Source: Tetrastigma voinierianum (taxonomy: Eukaryota > Streptophyta > Magnoliopsida > Vitales > Vitaceae). From it: a DNA stretch of 64,000 bases. A program made the translations under genes and the position numbers. Position 1 is the stretch's first letter. The number at the start of each line of letters is the position of its first letter. The stretch is taken from assembly GCA_016808115.1 (NCBI GenBank), contig JAEQBH010002958.1, forward strand, positions 174,491 to 238,490, in the 5' to 3' direction. Under the pieces are notes generated by a model, which searched no databases, had not been told where the DNA came from, and saw only the letters and a program-made list of their open reading frames with translations. Below, piece after piece: positions 20,484 to 32,318 of the stretch.

Positions 20484-21796
20484 ATGGAATCGAGGAATGC
20501 ATCTTTCTTTGAAGATGTATTTTTGTGTAAATCTAAAGTAGATCCAAATTCATCAAAACAAGCTTTTGAGATTATTAATGAAAATAGTCAAGATGGAAAT
20601 GATATTGGTGAGGTTGAACCTAGGCGTAGTAAGAGAGCAAGGGTAGAAAAATCTTTTGGTCGTTACCGACTTACATGCTTTCGAAGGGAACCTGGAAACT
20701 TATAAAAGAGGTAGTGAATTCTCTACAGGGTCTCATGTGGAAAGAGGCCATTGATAGTGAAATTGAATCCATACTACATAGCCATACTTGGGAGCAGACG
20801 GATCTCTGCAGGTTGTAAACCTTTGAGTTCAAGTGAGTTTTTCAAGAGAAAAGGAAAATTATAGATCGATTGACAAGTACAAAGCAAGACTTGTGATCAA
20901 AGGCTACAAAGCAGCGAGAACTTGAGATTATTTTGACACATATTCTCCTATACTTGAGAATAAATTCTATAGGATGGTCTTGCTTAATTCTTTGCATTGA
21001 AAACCTTGAAGTATGGATGGATGTAACAACCTTTCTTAATGGAGATTTGGGAAGAAATCTGCATGGAATAACCTAAGGGTTTTTACGCTCGAGGGACAAG
21101 AAAAGAAAGTGCGTGGCCCAGTAAAATCCTTATGGATTGAGCGTTTTGAAACAATGGCATGAGAAATTTGACAATGTCATGTTGTCACATGGATTCAAAA
21201 TGAATATGACAAATTGTGTTCGTCAAAGACGATGAGCATGGATATTTCATTGTATGCTTGTATGTAGATGACATGCTTATTGTTGGTAGTATGATGATAA
21301 GATGATTGCATCTACGAGAACATGTTGAACTCTAGGTTTGACATGAAAAGACATGGGACTTGCTGATGATGTAATTTGGGAATAAAATCGAACATTAGAA
21401 TGACTCATTCTAAAGTCGGTCACACTATATTAACAATATTCTTGGGAAGTTTGATAGGTGCTTTGGGCATAAGCCAAAACACCTATAGATGTAACTCTAC
21501 ACTTGTCCAAGAATAAAGGAGAGTGTTTCTCAAGTAGAATACTCTAGGGTGATAGGCAGTCTAATGTACGTAATGAGTTGTAAAAGACCAGACATAGCCT
21601 ATAGGTTAATAAATTAGTGAATGCCCGACTAATCACAGGTTATGCATTGGAAGATAATAGAGTATTAAAATATACGATTCATTCCTTGACTATGGGTTGC
21701 ACTACCTGGCAGTATCTGTTGTTGTACTTGAAGGATACGTGATGCTAATTGGATATCTAATGTTAAAGACTCAAATCTAGTGGTTATGTCTTTACA
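20484..21796 (+). pseudogene. Copia-2 reverse transcriptase
   Basis: The open part 20484-20705 holds the integrase-RT linker, ending RRSKRARVEKSFG, which is characteristic of this copia class. The RT then decays through many stops: AIDSEIESI near 20745, KARLVIKGYK near 20880-20910, and the intact local catalytic motif CLYVDDMLIVGS near 21248-21290. Later parts (near 21530-21620) correspond to the region before RNase H. No single frame spans the domain. Confidence 0.8.
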
Positions 21797-22260
21797 TTGG
21801 GAGGTAATATGACCATCATAAATCACTCAAAACAAACGGTTATTTCCAAATCCCCAATGGAATATGAATTTATAGCACTAGATAAATGTGGGGAAGAGGC
21901 TGAATGGTTACGACATTTCTTAGAGGATATACCAAGATGGCTAAGGCCTATGCCTCCAATATGCATACACTGTGATAGTCAATTTGATATTTGTAGAGCA
22001 TAAGTAGTATCATACAATCAGTAATCTGACATATTCGTCATAGACCTATCTGTTAGGTAACTCTTCTCAATTGGAGTTATCTACATGGGTATAAATTAAG
22101 GATAACATTGCTGATCAAGCTAACAGTTAAGCAGTTGGTTGAAAAGTCATTGAAGGGAATGAGACTAAAGAAGCCGTAAGAGCAAGTTGATACAATGGAT
22201 ACCCAACCTAGCTGACTGGAGATCCCAAGATCTAGGTTCAAAGGGATAACTGAATTGTAA
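21797..22260 (+). pseudogene. Copia-2 RNase H
   Basis: The frame 21797-22003 reads GGNMTIINHSKQTVISKSP, MEYEFIALDKCGEEAEWL and a CIHCDSQ motif, i.e. the RNase H core with its conserved Glu and Asp. The remainder to about 22260 shows the C-terminal tail in another frame (VEKSLKGM, then a stretch ending near WRSQDLGSKG). Non-functional because of frameshifts. Confidence 0.8.
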
Positions 22261-22745
22261 AGACTTGGATACAATCATTGTGGGGATATTATTGTGCCCA
22301 TTTCTGTGATGAACAGTGATGCTCATAAGAAGGTTAAGCTATGCTTAATGATCTCTATGCATTGGAGAAGAGTAACATCAACTACTCTCAATTTAAAGAG
22401 AGATAACCTATGTAAGAGTGAAGTGAGGCAGCTTTAGAGGGAATTGAATAGGGCACAATTCCTATTAAACTCTTGTAGAACTAGGCGCATGTCCATGTCC
22501 AAAATGGACATAAAAGTAGCAAAAAAGTGTTAAAAGGTCCCATTGTGGAATATGAATATACGTCTACACCAATAGCGAAATGAGTTCAAAAGGACATCAT
22601 GTCTACTATTTAGTTACTAGAGTAAACATATTTCTATAAGGGAAGGTTCAAGGGCCCAGCCTACCTCTCTATGTAGGTTTGACAAGTGAATTTATCACCT
22701 AGTCTATGGGATCTTTGGTTGTAGATATGTCATTCATGTAGAGGG
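22261..22745 (+). other. Copia-2 3' untranslated region
   Basis: Non-coding stretch between RNase H and the 3' LTR, as expected for this element class. The polypurine tract directly before 22746 is degenerate (GTAGAGGGTATTTGGG). Confidence 0.65.
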
Positions 22746-23207
22746 TATTTGGGTGAATGACATTCATTGCAGATATGAATGTCATTTACTTTGTGGGGAG
22801 TCTAAAGGTTGTAAGAGCCCAAACATTTGGTTTGTTGGAGGCTGAAAGTCTCACCTTAATTCCTATAAAGGTGAGGCTTCTCTTGTTTGGGAAATATATA
22901 TATATAATTTTTGTTTTTCCTTTTGTGAGTTTGTTGTGTGACACTGTCAAAGGGTGTTGTTGGGTGATAGTTTCGATCATAGTCTCAGTTCATCGGAGTA
23001 TTATCAAGGTGCTGAGGTGCTGCTTGTATGTCATTTTATCTTGGGAGACAGACACCGACGTGTTTTCTCCGAGCATCGAATGAGACAGCGAATATGTTTT
23101 AAGGAGATTGTGACTCCTTATAAAACTCGGCTTCATCGTCTCTGTTTAACACTATTTCTCTTGTAATTGTTTTCTTATTTCTTTGTAATTTTCTCCTCCA
23201 TTTTTTT
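22746..23207 (+). repeat. 3' LTR of Copia-2
   Basis: Aligns with 15096-15560. The first bases are mutated (TATTTGGGTGAATGAC against TGTTGGCGTGAATGAC). Shared blocks are TATAAAGGTGAGGCTTCTC, CACCGACGTGTTTTCT (or a variant) and CTCGGCTTCATCGTCTC. Confidence 0.85.
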
Positions 23208-23737
23208 ACTTTCTATAGGAGGTTCATAACACAGACCAGTGAAAAAAATCGCTAAACCACTTGTTTTTCCTCCCAAAATGGCTCCTCTCCCAAATAAATG
23301 GTGAGCTAGCCTCATAATCCTCCAAAATGATTCTCCCTTGAAACCATAGTCTTCTTTTTTTTTAAACAATCCTCCCCAATCTTTCCAAGTGGATTTAATG
23401 AGTAGCAACAGCCCTTGTAATTCTCATCTTTCCTTTTCCCACCAAACAAATAAATAACTCTGACTGGCCCATCTCTCCACAGATTCTTGTGAGAATGGGT
23501 TTTTGTTTGGCATATTTCTCAACGAAGAGAAAAAAAAATGAAAAATGGAAACGAAAAGGAACAAAAAGCAAACATCACTCGAACAAATCCTCAAGAAAGA
23601 CAACCATGAGAGCTACGGATCTAACAAAAATTAAGCATGAATGAAAATCACAAAGAAGATGAGACAATTGAAAAAACTAGACAAAGCAAGTATAAAGAAA
23701 CAATTTCAAAGCAAAAATAGAAGCAGGTGGCACACAA
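23208..23737. other. Spacer, nothing recognised
   Basis: Non-coding and A-rich. Short frames on either strand lack recognisable protein character. Confidence 0.6.
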
Positions 23738-25955
23738 TGTAAACAGGGAAAAAGTCAATTTTACGAAAAATGGTAAAATAGTATTCGATTTGAAACTTCG
23801 AAATTTTCGTCTCGGATGATGAAGCAGGACTTTCTTTGTTGAATTCATCTCGCGAAATCTAGTTACCCATTCGAATTTGGTCGAATTTCGAGACAATCGA
23901 AATTTCATGTTTTTTGAGACAACGGGTGTCGGGTGACACTTAAAGCATGTGACACATGGTATATGATACATGGACCATGTAATGACACATGGCCATGAGG
24001 GAGAGGAGGAAGGAAGGTGGGGCCCTCACTTGGGATAGGAACAAACAAAAAGAAAAATAAAGAAAATAAAAAAAATAAAAAAGGAAAAAGGAGACAAGTG
24101 TGCGTGGTGAAGAAGGTAGGAAAGTGGAAGCTTCCCTTTTGGATCAGTATGTGGAATGAAAAAGAAAAGAAAAGGAGGAAAAGCAAAAAAAAAACAAAGA
24201 GGGGAATAAAATCGGCCAGAGAAGGAAAACATAGGAGGGAAAGGAAAAATGGGGAAAAAGGAAAAAGAAAGAAATTTCCGATGTTACGATGAATTCGAGC
24301 TTTCGACGATTACGAGAATTAAAAGGCTGGAGTCCACGCCTTGAGAGCTACACGTGAGTACCAAAAATGGTGAGTTTCGTCGAACTCGAGGTAGAGATTT
24401 TTAATTATTTGTTTATTTATATTTATAGGCCATTTAATGGCATGAGTTTCCTTTGAGCGAGTGAGTGTGTGATTGATCCCGAAATTTGGGATTGAGTGTA
24501 GGAATTTTTGGGACTGTTTCCAACAGCCCCGGACTGTGGTTGAGGTTTGGTTTTGATCCCGGGACTGATGTCTTCGGGTTTTGTTGTGTGTTTGGTGTTT
24601 AAGACTGTTTTTAGCCAAAATTCTGGAAATGAAAAATGGACTAAACCGGGATAGGTTTAGGAGGGTGTTGAAGCTGGATGATGCCTTGTTGAATTGAGGT
24701 CATAAATTAAGGATCTTTTGTGTGTTATTTCTTGGTGGTTGAATAACATGCTGTTGTATGAAAAAAAAATACATGTTAATATATGTTTATGATGGATGTG
24801 AATTATATTTAGAAAATATAATTATCCATGATTTGATAATGTTGCATGTAGCTCTCATTATGCCTGTAACATGATATGCATGAAATGACATCTTCGCATT
24901 TCATATGCACGGGGACACCGCATAGTATTGGGTGTGTGTGCATGGTTGTGGTCATTCACCATACTTGGTGAATGGGTGGTGAGCTCGGAAATGGCACAAC
25001 GTCCAAAATTGAGACTCACGATTGCATAACATGAAAAAGGAAAATAATACGTGTGTTGGGCGAAGCAAGATGGGAGTAGTCTAGAGATTTGAAAGACCCG
25101 ATTCATTCACTTAGATTAGACATGATCACCCAGGCGGTGAAGGCAGTAAAAATGTTGGAAAGGTCTTGTATCCTGAATTAGCAAGCCCAAAAATCCGTGG
25201 CCTACAAATGCATAAACACGTGGGATTTGATGAAATCAAATGAACATTGGAGGATTTTTCAATGTCTTGAGTTTTAAAAACAAAAAGATTTTGTTTAAAG
25301 AAAAGAGTCATTGGGTGAAACACCAATGACGGGTTTTCACACTTGGCATTTGCATGTGTGAGGGAGTCGATCAGGACTCGGGTTATGGGCATGAGAAGTC
25401 TCATTGCATTCATGACTTGTAATGTTCCATGGTAGGATTGCATTTTTACATGAAATGTGATATGATTGGTGTGTGCCATTGCAGTGCACTTAGGTGGGGA
25501 GTAGCCCTTGGAGAATTTCCTCTAGTGGGCATTACTCACCGATCTGAGAAATATTTTCAGGTGCCCGGACCACGAGGGCCAGAATCACATCGAGATCTTG
25601 GAGTGTGAAAAAGAGCGGACTATGGCTTATTTTACGGTTTTGTAACGATGCGGATAGAATATCCGATTTTGTATAATACATGAGAAGTTTTGTAATAAAA
25701 CTTATTTTGGACTTCGATTTGAAGTATTAATAGTTTTTCGAATTTTTATAATGCGTGAAAAATGTGTATAGTGGCAGTAGTATGAAATTTACTGCATTTG
25801 GGGTGAGAGTATGAGGTGCGATGGCTGAAAGGCTCTTTGCACATTAGCGAGGATTTTGGTTGAGGCAGAGATTTTCTGCAATAAGCGATAAACTTCATGG
25901 CTACGTGGCCGACATGGTTCTGTGTCATGACAGTTCTAGGCTGTAGGGTGTTTGG
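23738..25955 (+). mobile_element. LTR of family A (copy A3), diverged
   Basis: Starts TGTAAACAGGGAAAAAG at 23738. It carries family A landmarks in order: TCGTCTCGGATGATGAAGC (23808-23826), GAATTTCGAGACAATCG (reference spacing), CATTTCATATGCACGGGGACA near 24897, and GCACTTAGGTGGGGAGTAGCCC near 25487. The distal end is unclear and I place it near 25955, where TGTCGCGACA-type sequence begins. No target duplication found. Non-coding. Confidence 0.75.
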
Positions 25956-26270
25956 GTCGCGGCGGGGTTTTCCTCGTCGTCTGATTATTTCTTACGATAA
26001 CTACGTAGCGACAGGAGTAACCACGGTGTTGCGACAATGTTTTGGTTTTCTGTTGTGACAATGTCGCGATAGAGGTTCACTCATTGCGACCGTGACGGTC
26101 GAGGCAAGAGGTCGGGGTTGCGACAGGGGCTTGGTGAGCGAGTTTGGATCAGCGATAGAGGCGTCACCGGTTCGATCCGACCGATTGGCGGATCGAAGCA
26201 GAGTTTGGGGTGCGAGACCATGTTTGGGACTCTTTACCTGATTTTTTTTTTAAGCCGGCGGTACACGTGG
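25956..26270. repeat. TGTCGCGACA-rich segment 1
   Basis: GC-rich stretch with repeated TTGCGACA, GTCGCGATAGAGG, TGCGACCG and TTGCGACAGG motifs, variants of the palindrome TGTCGCGACA. Non-coding. It lies directly left of LTR B1. Confidence 0.7.
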
Positions 26271-27354
26271 TGTGACCCGCATCTTATAACATAATCAAAA
26301 TCTCTATGCATATCGAGAGAACTACCGAATTGGTGTCCATCAAAAATTTATACACATATAAGCGGTCCCATTTACTTATACAAAAGCGTACTTTTACAAT
26401 TACAAATCGAGGCCAGCGGAACCTACATGTAGTGAACCCTTACAAGTGTGTTGGCCCAACTGTATGCGGATGTTTGCTGATGTCTTCTCCTGTACCTACA
26501 AGGATTAAAAACCCGTGCTAAGCTTTACGCTTAGTGGGAAGCTTATCTTATAACTTATATTGATGCACATGCATTTAGACTGAATCATGATAAACTTATA
26601 ACAGAAACATATATCAAAATCATCATGAATTCATATAATCCAATATATAACAGGTCAGATCATATTCAGAGCAAACTTAGACATATACAATGGCAAGGCA
26701 TCCAATTTATCTCTTTTACATGAACCATGATTTTCTCGGAGATTTCGAGTGGGTTCTATTACGTGCGTCATCAAATAATTTTGTCTACTTGTACCTTGTG
26801 ACTTCCTAACGGAATGCTTATGTCTCCTATAGGATCCATATTTATACTTATTGATTCATATACTTGATCTTGAACTTATACTTATAACAATCTTATACTT
26901 ACTCAGGAATTACACTTATGACAGACTTATTCTTATCCGGGTCTTATACTTATAGCAGTCAGATCTTATTCTTATTCGGATTTCTCGTATGCTGTACTGA
27001 GCTTATACATGTATGTATACTTATCTCAAACTTAACTTGTTCGATCTCGGTAGATTCTGAGAACCTATGCTTATACGGAGGTACATAAATACGTGTTAAT
27101 TGTTATATCTATCTGGATCTCTGTGGGAGTTTACGGAACTATACTTATCCTCACGGAGTTTACGCGTTCGGGGTACCGTAGGTATCCTGAGAAATTACGG
27201 AGCATTATCTTGGATTTGCGGAACTTAATCTTATATAGGAGTACCTGTAAGTACTACTTGATCAAATGTCTGCTCTGATACCAACTTGTGTTGGTATCAT
27301 ATCCCCAACTCAGAATCCTATGTTAGCATTATGCCTATACTTATGCGGGTGCAG

Positions 27355-27490
27355 GCGTAGGTACTACGGGGTTTATCATATCAGGAGGCGTACGTAGGTA
27401 CTACGAAGTGGCATATACGGGAGTACGTAGGTACTACATAATCTGTCAGTCTGAGAGGGTACCGGTAGGTACTACGAACTTGTAGTAGTG
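27355..27490. repeat. Repeated GTAGGTACTACG motif cluster
   Basis: GTAGGTACTACG or a close variant occurs at about 27357, 27394, 27429 and 27465, usually preceded by GTAC and spaced about 35 bp apart. Related copies lie near 27940 and 28130-28170 on the far side of the 20-bp array. The core GTAGGTACTAC is nearly palindromic. Confidence 0.7.
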
Positions 27491-27594
27491 CTTCGTATCT
27501 TATGCTTGTACTACGAGTTTGATACGGTGTTTGGATCTTATCACAGTATTACAGACATATACATGTATTCCAGTTTTATACATGTGATACAAGA

Positions 27595-27910
27595 ACCCAT
27601 ACATGTATTTCAGATCTTACATGTATATTACGGAACTTATACTTGTCTTACGGAACTCATACTGGTCTTACGGAACTTATACTGGTATTTCGGATCTTAT
27701 ACGTGTATTACAGAACTTATACATGTATTTCAGATCTTACATGTATATTACGGAACTTATACTTGTCTTACGGAACTTATACTGGTCTTACGGAACTTAT
27801 ACTGGTAATTCGGATCTTATACGTGTATTACAGAACTTATACATGTATTTCAGATCTTACATGTATATTACGGAACTTATACTTATCTTACGGAACTTAT
27901 AGTTGTGTAC
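27595..27910. repeat. 20-bp tandem array with 120-bp higher-order period
   Basis: The monomer is about TTACGGAACTTATACTGGTC. Six diverged monomers make a 120-bp block, repeated almost exactly from 27601, 27721 and 27841 (the third is partial). Only a few substitutions separate the blocks. Because 120 is divisible by 3, the array leaves long but meaningless open frames on the plus strand (Leu/Tyr-rich, ITELILVLRNLYW). Confidence 0.9.
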
Positions 27911-30042
27911 AAGACTTATTCTTGTACGAAGGTACCCGTAGGTACGATGGTGGAACTAATCTGTCGTATCCATACAGGTCGGATCGGACTTATACGAGAT
28001 CTACGAACATTGATCTTTTCGTAGAGTCTGGATCACAGATTCATTATACAGAAATACTCATTGGTACAACTGGACTTATATTTATTTTACAGAACTTATA
28101 CTTATTTCTGGAATCTGAGAGTACGAAGTAGGTACTCACGGAGATCAGTCTCGGGAGTACGTGGGTACTACGGGACAGAATCTGAGGTACTTTCGGATCT
28201 TTACTGCGTATTTATTCAATGTCTTATCATATGCATCGACTATGGGCCAATCATAAGAAATGAGTAGGGCCAGCGATCTGATAAGTACCCAGAAGGTGAA
28301 ATACGATCTTGGGGTCTTGGTAGCACCATACGGGACGTGCACCTTGCATAGTGAGGTCTTAGTAGCACCGCGAGAGTCTTGGGAGCATGCGATCGGGAGT
28401 GCCCGAAGCACCAAGGGCGATCCTCATTCATTCATCGGTCCTAGGTAGTCATACCGTCATATATCTTTCAGAACTTATAACCTTTCTTAATCACATTTGT
28501 GATCATGACATATTGCTTTTCATGTTCATGTTTCAGTTCGTTTTCAGGTTTCATATCATATTCAGGTTTCATGGCTATTCCATATGGCATTTCAGATACT
28601 TGTACGATATGATGCCTATCCACACATCATTCACGTATTCTTGTCCCTCAATGAATCTATTTTACTTAGGAATTGGAATCAATTCAATCGGATCATCCAA
28701 ACTCAAGTCATGGCATTTTCATGCCAACTTGGTCGGTTCTGGAATTTCAGAGGATAGTTTGAAATATTCATTTTACAGTGCATTTTCTCCATGTTTTGAC
28801 ACTGGTTCTTTGGCCTCCTTTAAATTTAAGGTGCTGGGGTTCTATTCAACTGGAATCACCCGATTCGAACACCCGGAACTCGAGTTATGTTCAAAACAAC
28901 TGGGACTACTCTATGACCAAAGCGATCTGCAGGAATTGCTGGCTTGCCTTGGCCCCACTTTGAGGTGAATGTCTGGGCCACCCAGAGTCAGAGGTGATGA
29001 TTCCCTATTTATATGTTTGGTGCTCCTTGAAGTCTATTTTAATTGGCCACTTGAATCGCTGCATCGGATAAGAAATGAGCAATTTATGGCAATCACGAAA
29101 ACTGGTTAGAATAGGAAAGCAGAACTAAGTGTGGGAGCACCTAGGCACGGCTACCAGAGTACCCCCTTGACTTTTGCCCTGATGTGGGTTTTCTCCCATT
29201 TTCCATGTGTTGATACCCAAATCGCTCTATACTTCATATACACCTCGGAGCCATTCAATTCACCTTGAAATCTCTTTTCTATTCAATTAATCTTTCAGTA
29301 CATATTTTTTCTTCAAAATTCTTTCATGAATTCCTCAAAAGATCATTCCAATATGGGTTTATGACCCATACACAAATAAACATGATGATTTGTTAGGGTT
29401 TGTTCTAAGCCTAACTCAATTACTCATTGAACTATGAATCCATCTGAGGGATTTCATGTGCTTCTTATGCTTATCTAAGGTTTTTCCACCTTACATTCCA
29501 TAATTTTTGGGTTAGATGAAGCAGCAAAACCCTAGCTTTGAGCAAAATAATCATCATACAAACCCAAAGATACATGCCAAATCTCATAGAATCCATAATC
29601 AAGGTTGGTTTCCATACCAAAAATCCAAAGTTCCATACCTTGGCTTGTTTGGCTTCTTTTCTTCTTCTCTTCCTCTTCCTCTTCTTCTCTCTTCTCTCCC
29701 ATTCTCTTCTCCCATACGGTTTGTTCCTCTTTATGGAGACAAATTGGTCTTTTAATCATATCTTATGACCCAGGCCATGTTTGGCCTTCAAATAAACCAT
29801 TTTGGGTTAACTTTCTTTATTGCTATTAAGTCCATAACTCATTCTATTTATAATTAAACTCCTTTATTTCATTTTGGCCTCAATCTCATCAATTCACCCA
29901 ACTTTAGGCCCCTTTTTGAGCGATTTACAATTTTGTCCTTAAGTTTTATAACTTTTCAGGGGTCTCTTGTTTCCATGTTTCGCATTTATCGCAAACATTC
30001 AAATTACGCCTAAAATGCTGTGTTGAAAATGACTGGGGTATA

Positions 30043-30424
30043 TTTCGGGGTGCGAGGGGCGCAGTGTGGCGGCCGGGGAGTCCGCGGAGTTGTGTCGCAA
30101 TAGAGTATTCTATGTCGAGACATAGTGTGCTAAGACAGTAGGTGTGTCCCACGACCTGACATTCGTGTCGTGAGTTAGCGAGCCGGGAGTTCTGTCGCGA
30201 TAGAGTTGGCCCGGCCGGGGTTTGCTCCTTGACGGGTATATGCGGCGAGTGGCCAAATGGAGGTTTTGTGTTGCGAAGAGCAATTCTATGTCGCGACATA
30301 GTTGGTCAGGCTGGAAAGATTTTCTGTCTCGACAGAGGATTTTTAGGCCACGATAGAGTTGGCCAAGGCAAGAGGAAATTATGTCGCGACAGAGCAAGTC
30401 TATGTCGCGATAAAGTTGGCCAGG
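30043..30424. repeat. TGTCGCGACA-rich segment 2
   Basis: Repeats of TATGTCGCGACAGAG, GTCGCGATAGAGTTGGCC and CCACGATAGAGTTGGCC at roughly 30-50 bp spacing. It also contains a GC-rich part (30055-30085). On the minus strand this yields a repetitive frame with GQLYRD / LCRD repeats, which is not a real protein. It runs into LTR A4. Confidence 0.8.
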
Positions 30425-32318
30425 TAAAACCCGGGAAAATTCTAATTTTCTGAAAAATGGTAAAATGGTAATTTTGGTCAAAACCCGAAATTTTTCTAGA
30501 TCTCATATGACAAAACAGACTTCACCGTTGGAATCGTCTCGCGAAATCTAGCTACCACGTTGAATTTCGTCGAATTCCGAGACAGTCGGAATTTCACATT
30601 TTTCGAGGCACCGAGTGTCGGGTGCCGTATGACGCCTCGTGAAAGACATGTGATATGAAAAAAGTCACCTACTACATGTACCCATGTGACACATGTTGCA
30701 TGATTAGTGAGAGGATGAGATGAATGGCTTAAATTAAGCCATGTGTCAAAAATCCAAAACTTAAGGACACAAATGGAGTTATTGAAAAGTTTAAATAAAT
30801 AAGACAAGAAGAAATAGTCTTCTTCTTCTCCAAACAAGAGAAAACGTGAAGTGAGGGTGTGTTTCAGATTTTAGAGAGAGAAAGAGTGAATTCTCTTTAG
30901 ATTTCCCGGTGTTCGGACCGTCGGTTCTCGTCGGAGCAAGAAGCAAAGTTGTTCTACGCGGCGAGAGCTACGCGTGGGCACCGATTTTGTAAGGTTCGGC
31001 GACTCAAGAGGTGAGAACTTTTCCTACTTTGTTTATTCTTTGGCTAAGAGCCATTTTAATGGATGGAAATTTGTTGAGGCCTGGATGGCCGTGTTTTCGG
31101 TCTCAAAATCTTTGAACCGAGTGAAGAAATCCTTACTTGTGTGGCCGTGAACAGTGCCGACCCTTGGGTTCTACTATTCACATGATTGGTTGTGTGATTT
31201 TTGTGTTGTTGGGTGATTCAAAATGAATTGGTTGGATTGTTATTAGCCCATGTGAACTAATTTTGGTGTTATTGAATGAGAATTGAATAACATGAATTAT
31301 GTGAATTAAATTTTGTTAATGTATACAGTGCCGACCCTTGGGTTCTACTGTTCACGCGATTGGTTGTATGATTTTTGTGTTGCTGGGTTATTCAAAATGA
31401 ATTGCTTGGATTGTTATTAGCCTATGTGAGCTAATTTTGGTGTTATTGAATGAGAATTGAATAGCATGAATTATGTTAATTAAATTTTGTTAATGTATAC
31501 ATGTAAAATATATTAGCATGAATTGTGTGGAAATGACATAATGCATTCCATATGCACCAGGGCACCCTAGATGGTAAGTGTGAGTGCATGACATGAAAGA
31601 AAATGAAAGAAAAATGAAAACAGTTGTGAAAGGAATTTCAAGGAAGATTTTTCGAAGAATTGCCTTGAAGAGTTGTCCAACAGATCATCTCGGAGGCTGA
31701 CCCATGACTGTTTCGGATAATTACCCAGCAATTCACCTCGGAGGGTTGTCCAAGATATTTACTGAAACTCGGTAGTAAGTTTTCGAGAACAAAAACCTTT
31801 TGTTTTGAAAACTATAATTTTCTCACATTTGGTTTAGGCATGTGTGAGGGAGTCGGTGAGGACTCGAGACATGAGATTGGGCATGTAGACATTCAAGTAG
31901 GATCATGTATTTGCTTGAGTGTGTTTGGTTGTCATTACATGTGCACTTGGGTGGGAGTAATCCATGAAATTATCCTTTATTGAGCATTACTCGCTACATC
32001 GAGGATCATTATTTCACGTCTGAGGTGTATAGGAGGACGGCACTCACTAGAGGCCGTGTTTTAGAAGAAACCTGGATTGTGGCTTTGGTATTTATTTTGT
32101 ATAACATGTATTAAAACTCTAACTTTTGATATATGTTTGGTTAAGAGTAATGTAATAACTCTTGAACTATTGTTATATAGTTGATGTATTTTTTATGAGT
32201 ATTGATGTATGAATTTAAGTGGCCATTTTACTCATGTATGGAATCTCATAATATAGAGACCTGGTATTCCCGAGTTGGCCGGGTTGTCAACGAGACACCT
32301 CGAGATTGGGGCATCACA
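30425..32318 (+). mobile_element. LTR of family A (copy A4)
   Basis: Starts near GTAAAACCCGGGAAAATT (30424) and ends GATTGGGGCATCACA at 32318. Landmarks are TTTTCTAGATCTCATATGAC (30493-30512), GAATCGTCTCGCGAAATC, GGTGAGAACTTTTCCTAC at 31009, CATTCCATATGCACC at 31546, and TTCAAGTAGGATCATGTAT near 31892. It contains a 174-bp tandem duplication. TGTCGCGACA-type sequence flanks both sides, but no 5-bp duplication is visible: GGCCA and ATTTA differ. Confidence 0.82.
31151..31498 (+). repeat. 174-bp tandem duplication inside LTR A4
   Basis: Two adjacent copies starting ACAGTGCCGACCC at 31151 and 31325, differing at only about a dozen sites. The other family A LTRs have a single copy of this region, so the duplication is specific to this copy or its close relatives. 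Confidence 0.85.

Larger units (their letters stand above)
15096..23207 (+). mobile_element. Copia-2: Ty1/copia retrotransposon with a nested solo LTR
   Basis: Paired LTRs at 15096-15560 and 22746-23207 bracket a plus-strand Gag-protease-integrase-RT-RNase H order. A family A solo LTR (17733-19656) lies between the protease and the GAG-pre-integrase motif. Removing it and one 5-bp duplication leaves about 6.2 kb. The protein motifs are of the Tnt1-94-like class common in dicots. The LTRs differ at many positions and all frames are broken, so it is an old copy. A primer-binding site could not be found. Confidence 0.9.
26271..30042 (-). mobile_element. Long LTR, family B (copy B1), ~3.8 kb
   Basis: The left boundary TGTGACCCGC at 26271 is the LTR 3' end on the minus strand. 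The right boundary is near 30042, where CTGGGGTATA suggests a minus-strand start like TGTATACCCCAG. Similar sequence recurs at 63352 (shared TGTACCTAC ... GTGCTAAG ... GCTTAGTGGGAA at 26490-26540 and 63661-63707). Blocks such as GCACCATACGGGACGTGCAC near 28323 and TTTTCAGGGGTCTCTTG near 29953 are typical of plant gypsy LTRs. No coding region; it holds a tandem array at 27595-27910. Target duplication not resolved. Confidence 0.7.

Noticed and set aside
23905..24292. Frames rich in Phe/Leu or Lys/Arg on both strands
   Set aside because: Low-complexity purine/pyrimidine stretch inside LTR A3; both strands open for compositional reasons.
27595..27910. Regular repeats that might suggest a CRISPR array
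   Set aside because: Monomers are contiguous without unique spacers, and the organism is a plant.
27488..28131. Long overlapping plus-strand open frames (up to 162 codons), Leu/Tyr-rich
   Set aside because: They are produced by the 20/120-bp tandem array, occur in all three frames and have no gene context.
26250..30100. Target duplication for LTR B1
   Set aside because: The right boundary is worn, so no matching pentamer could be assigned with confidence.
30110..30481. Minus-strand frame with repeated GQLYRD / LCRD
   Set aside because: Translation of the TGTCGCGACA repeat series; not a protein.
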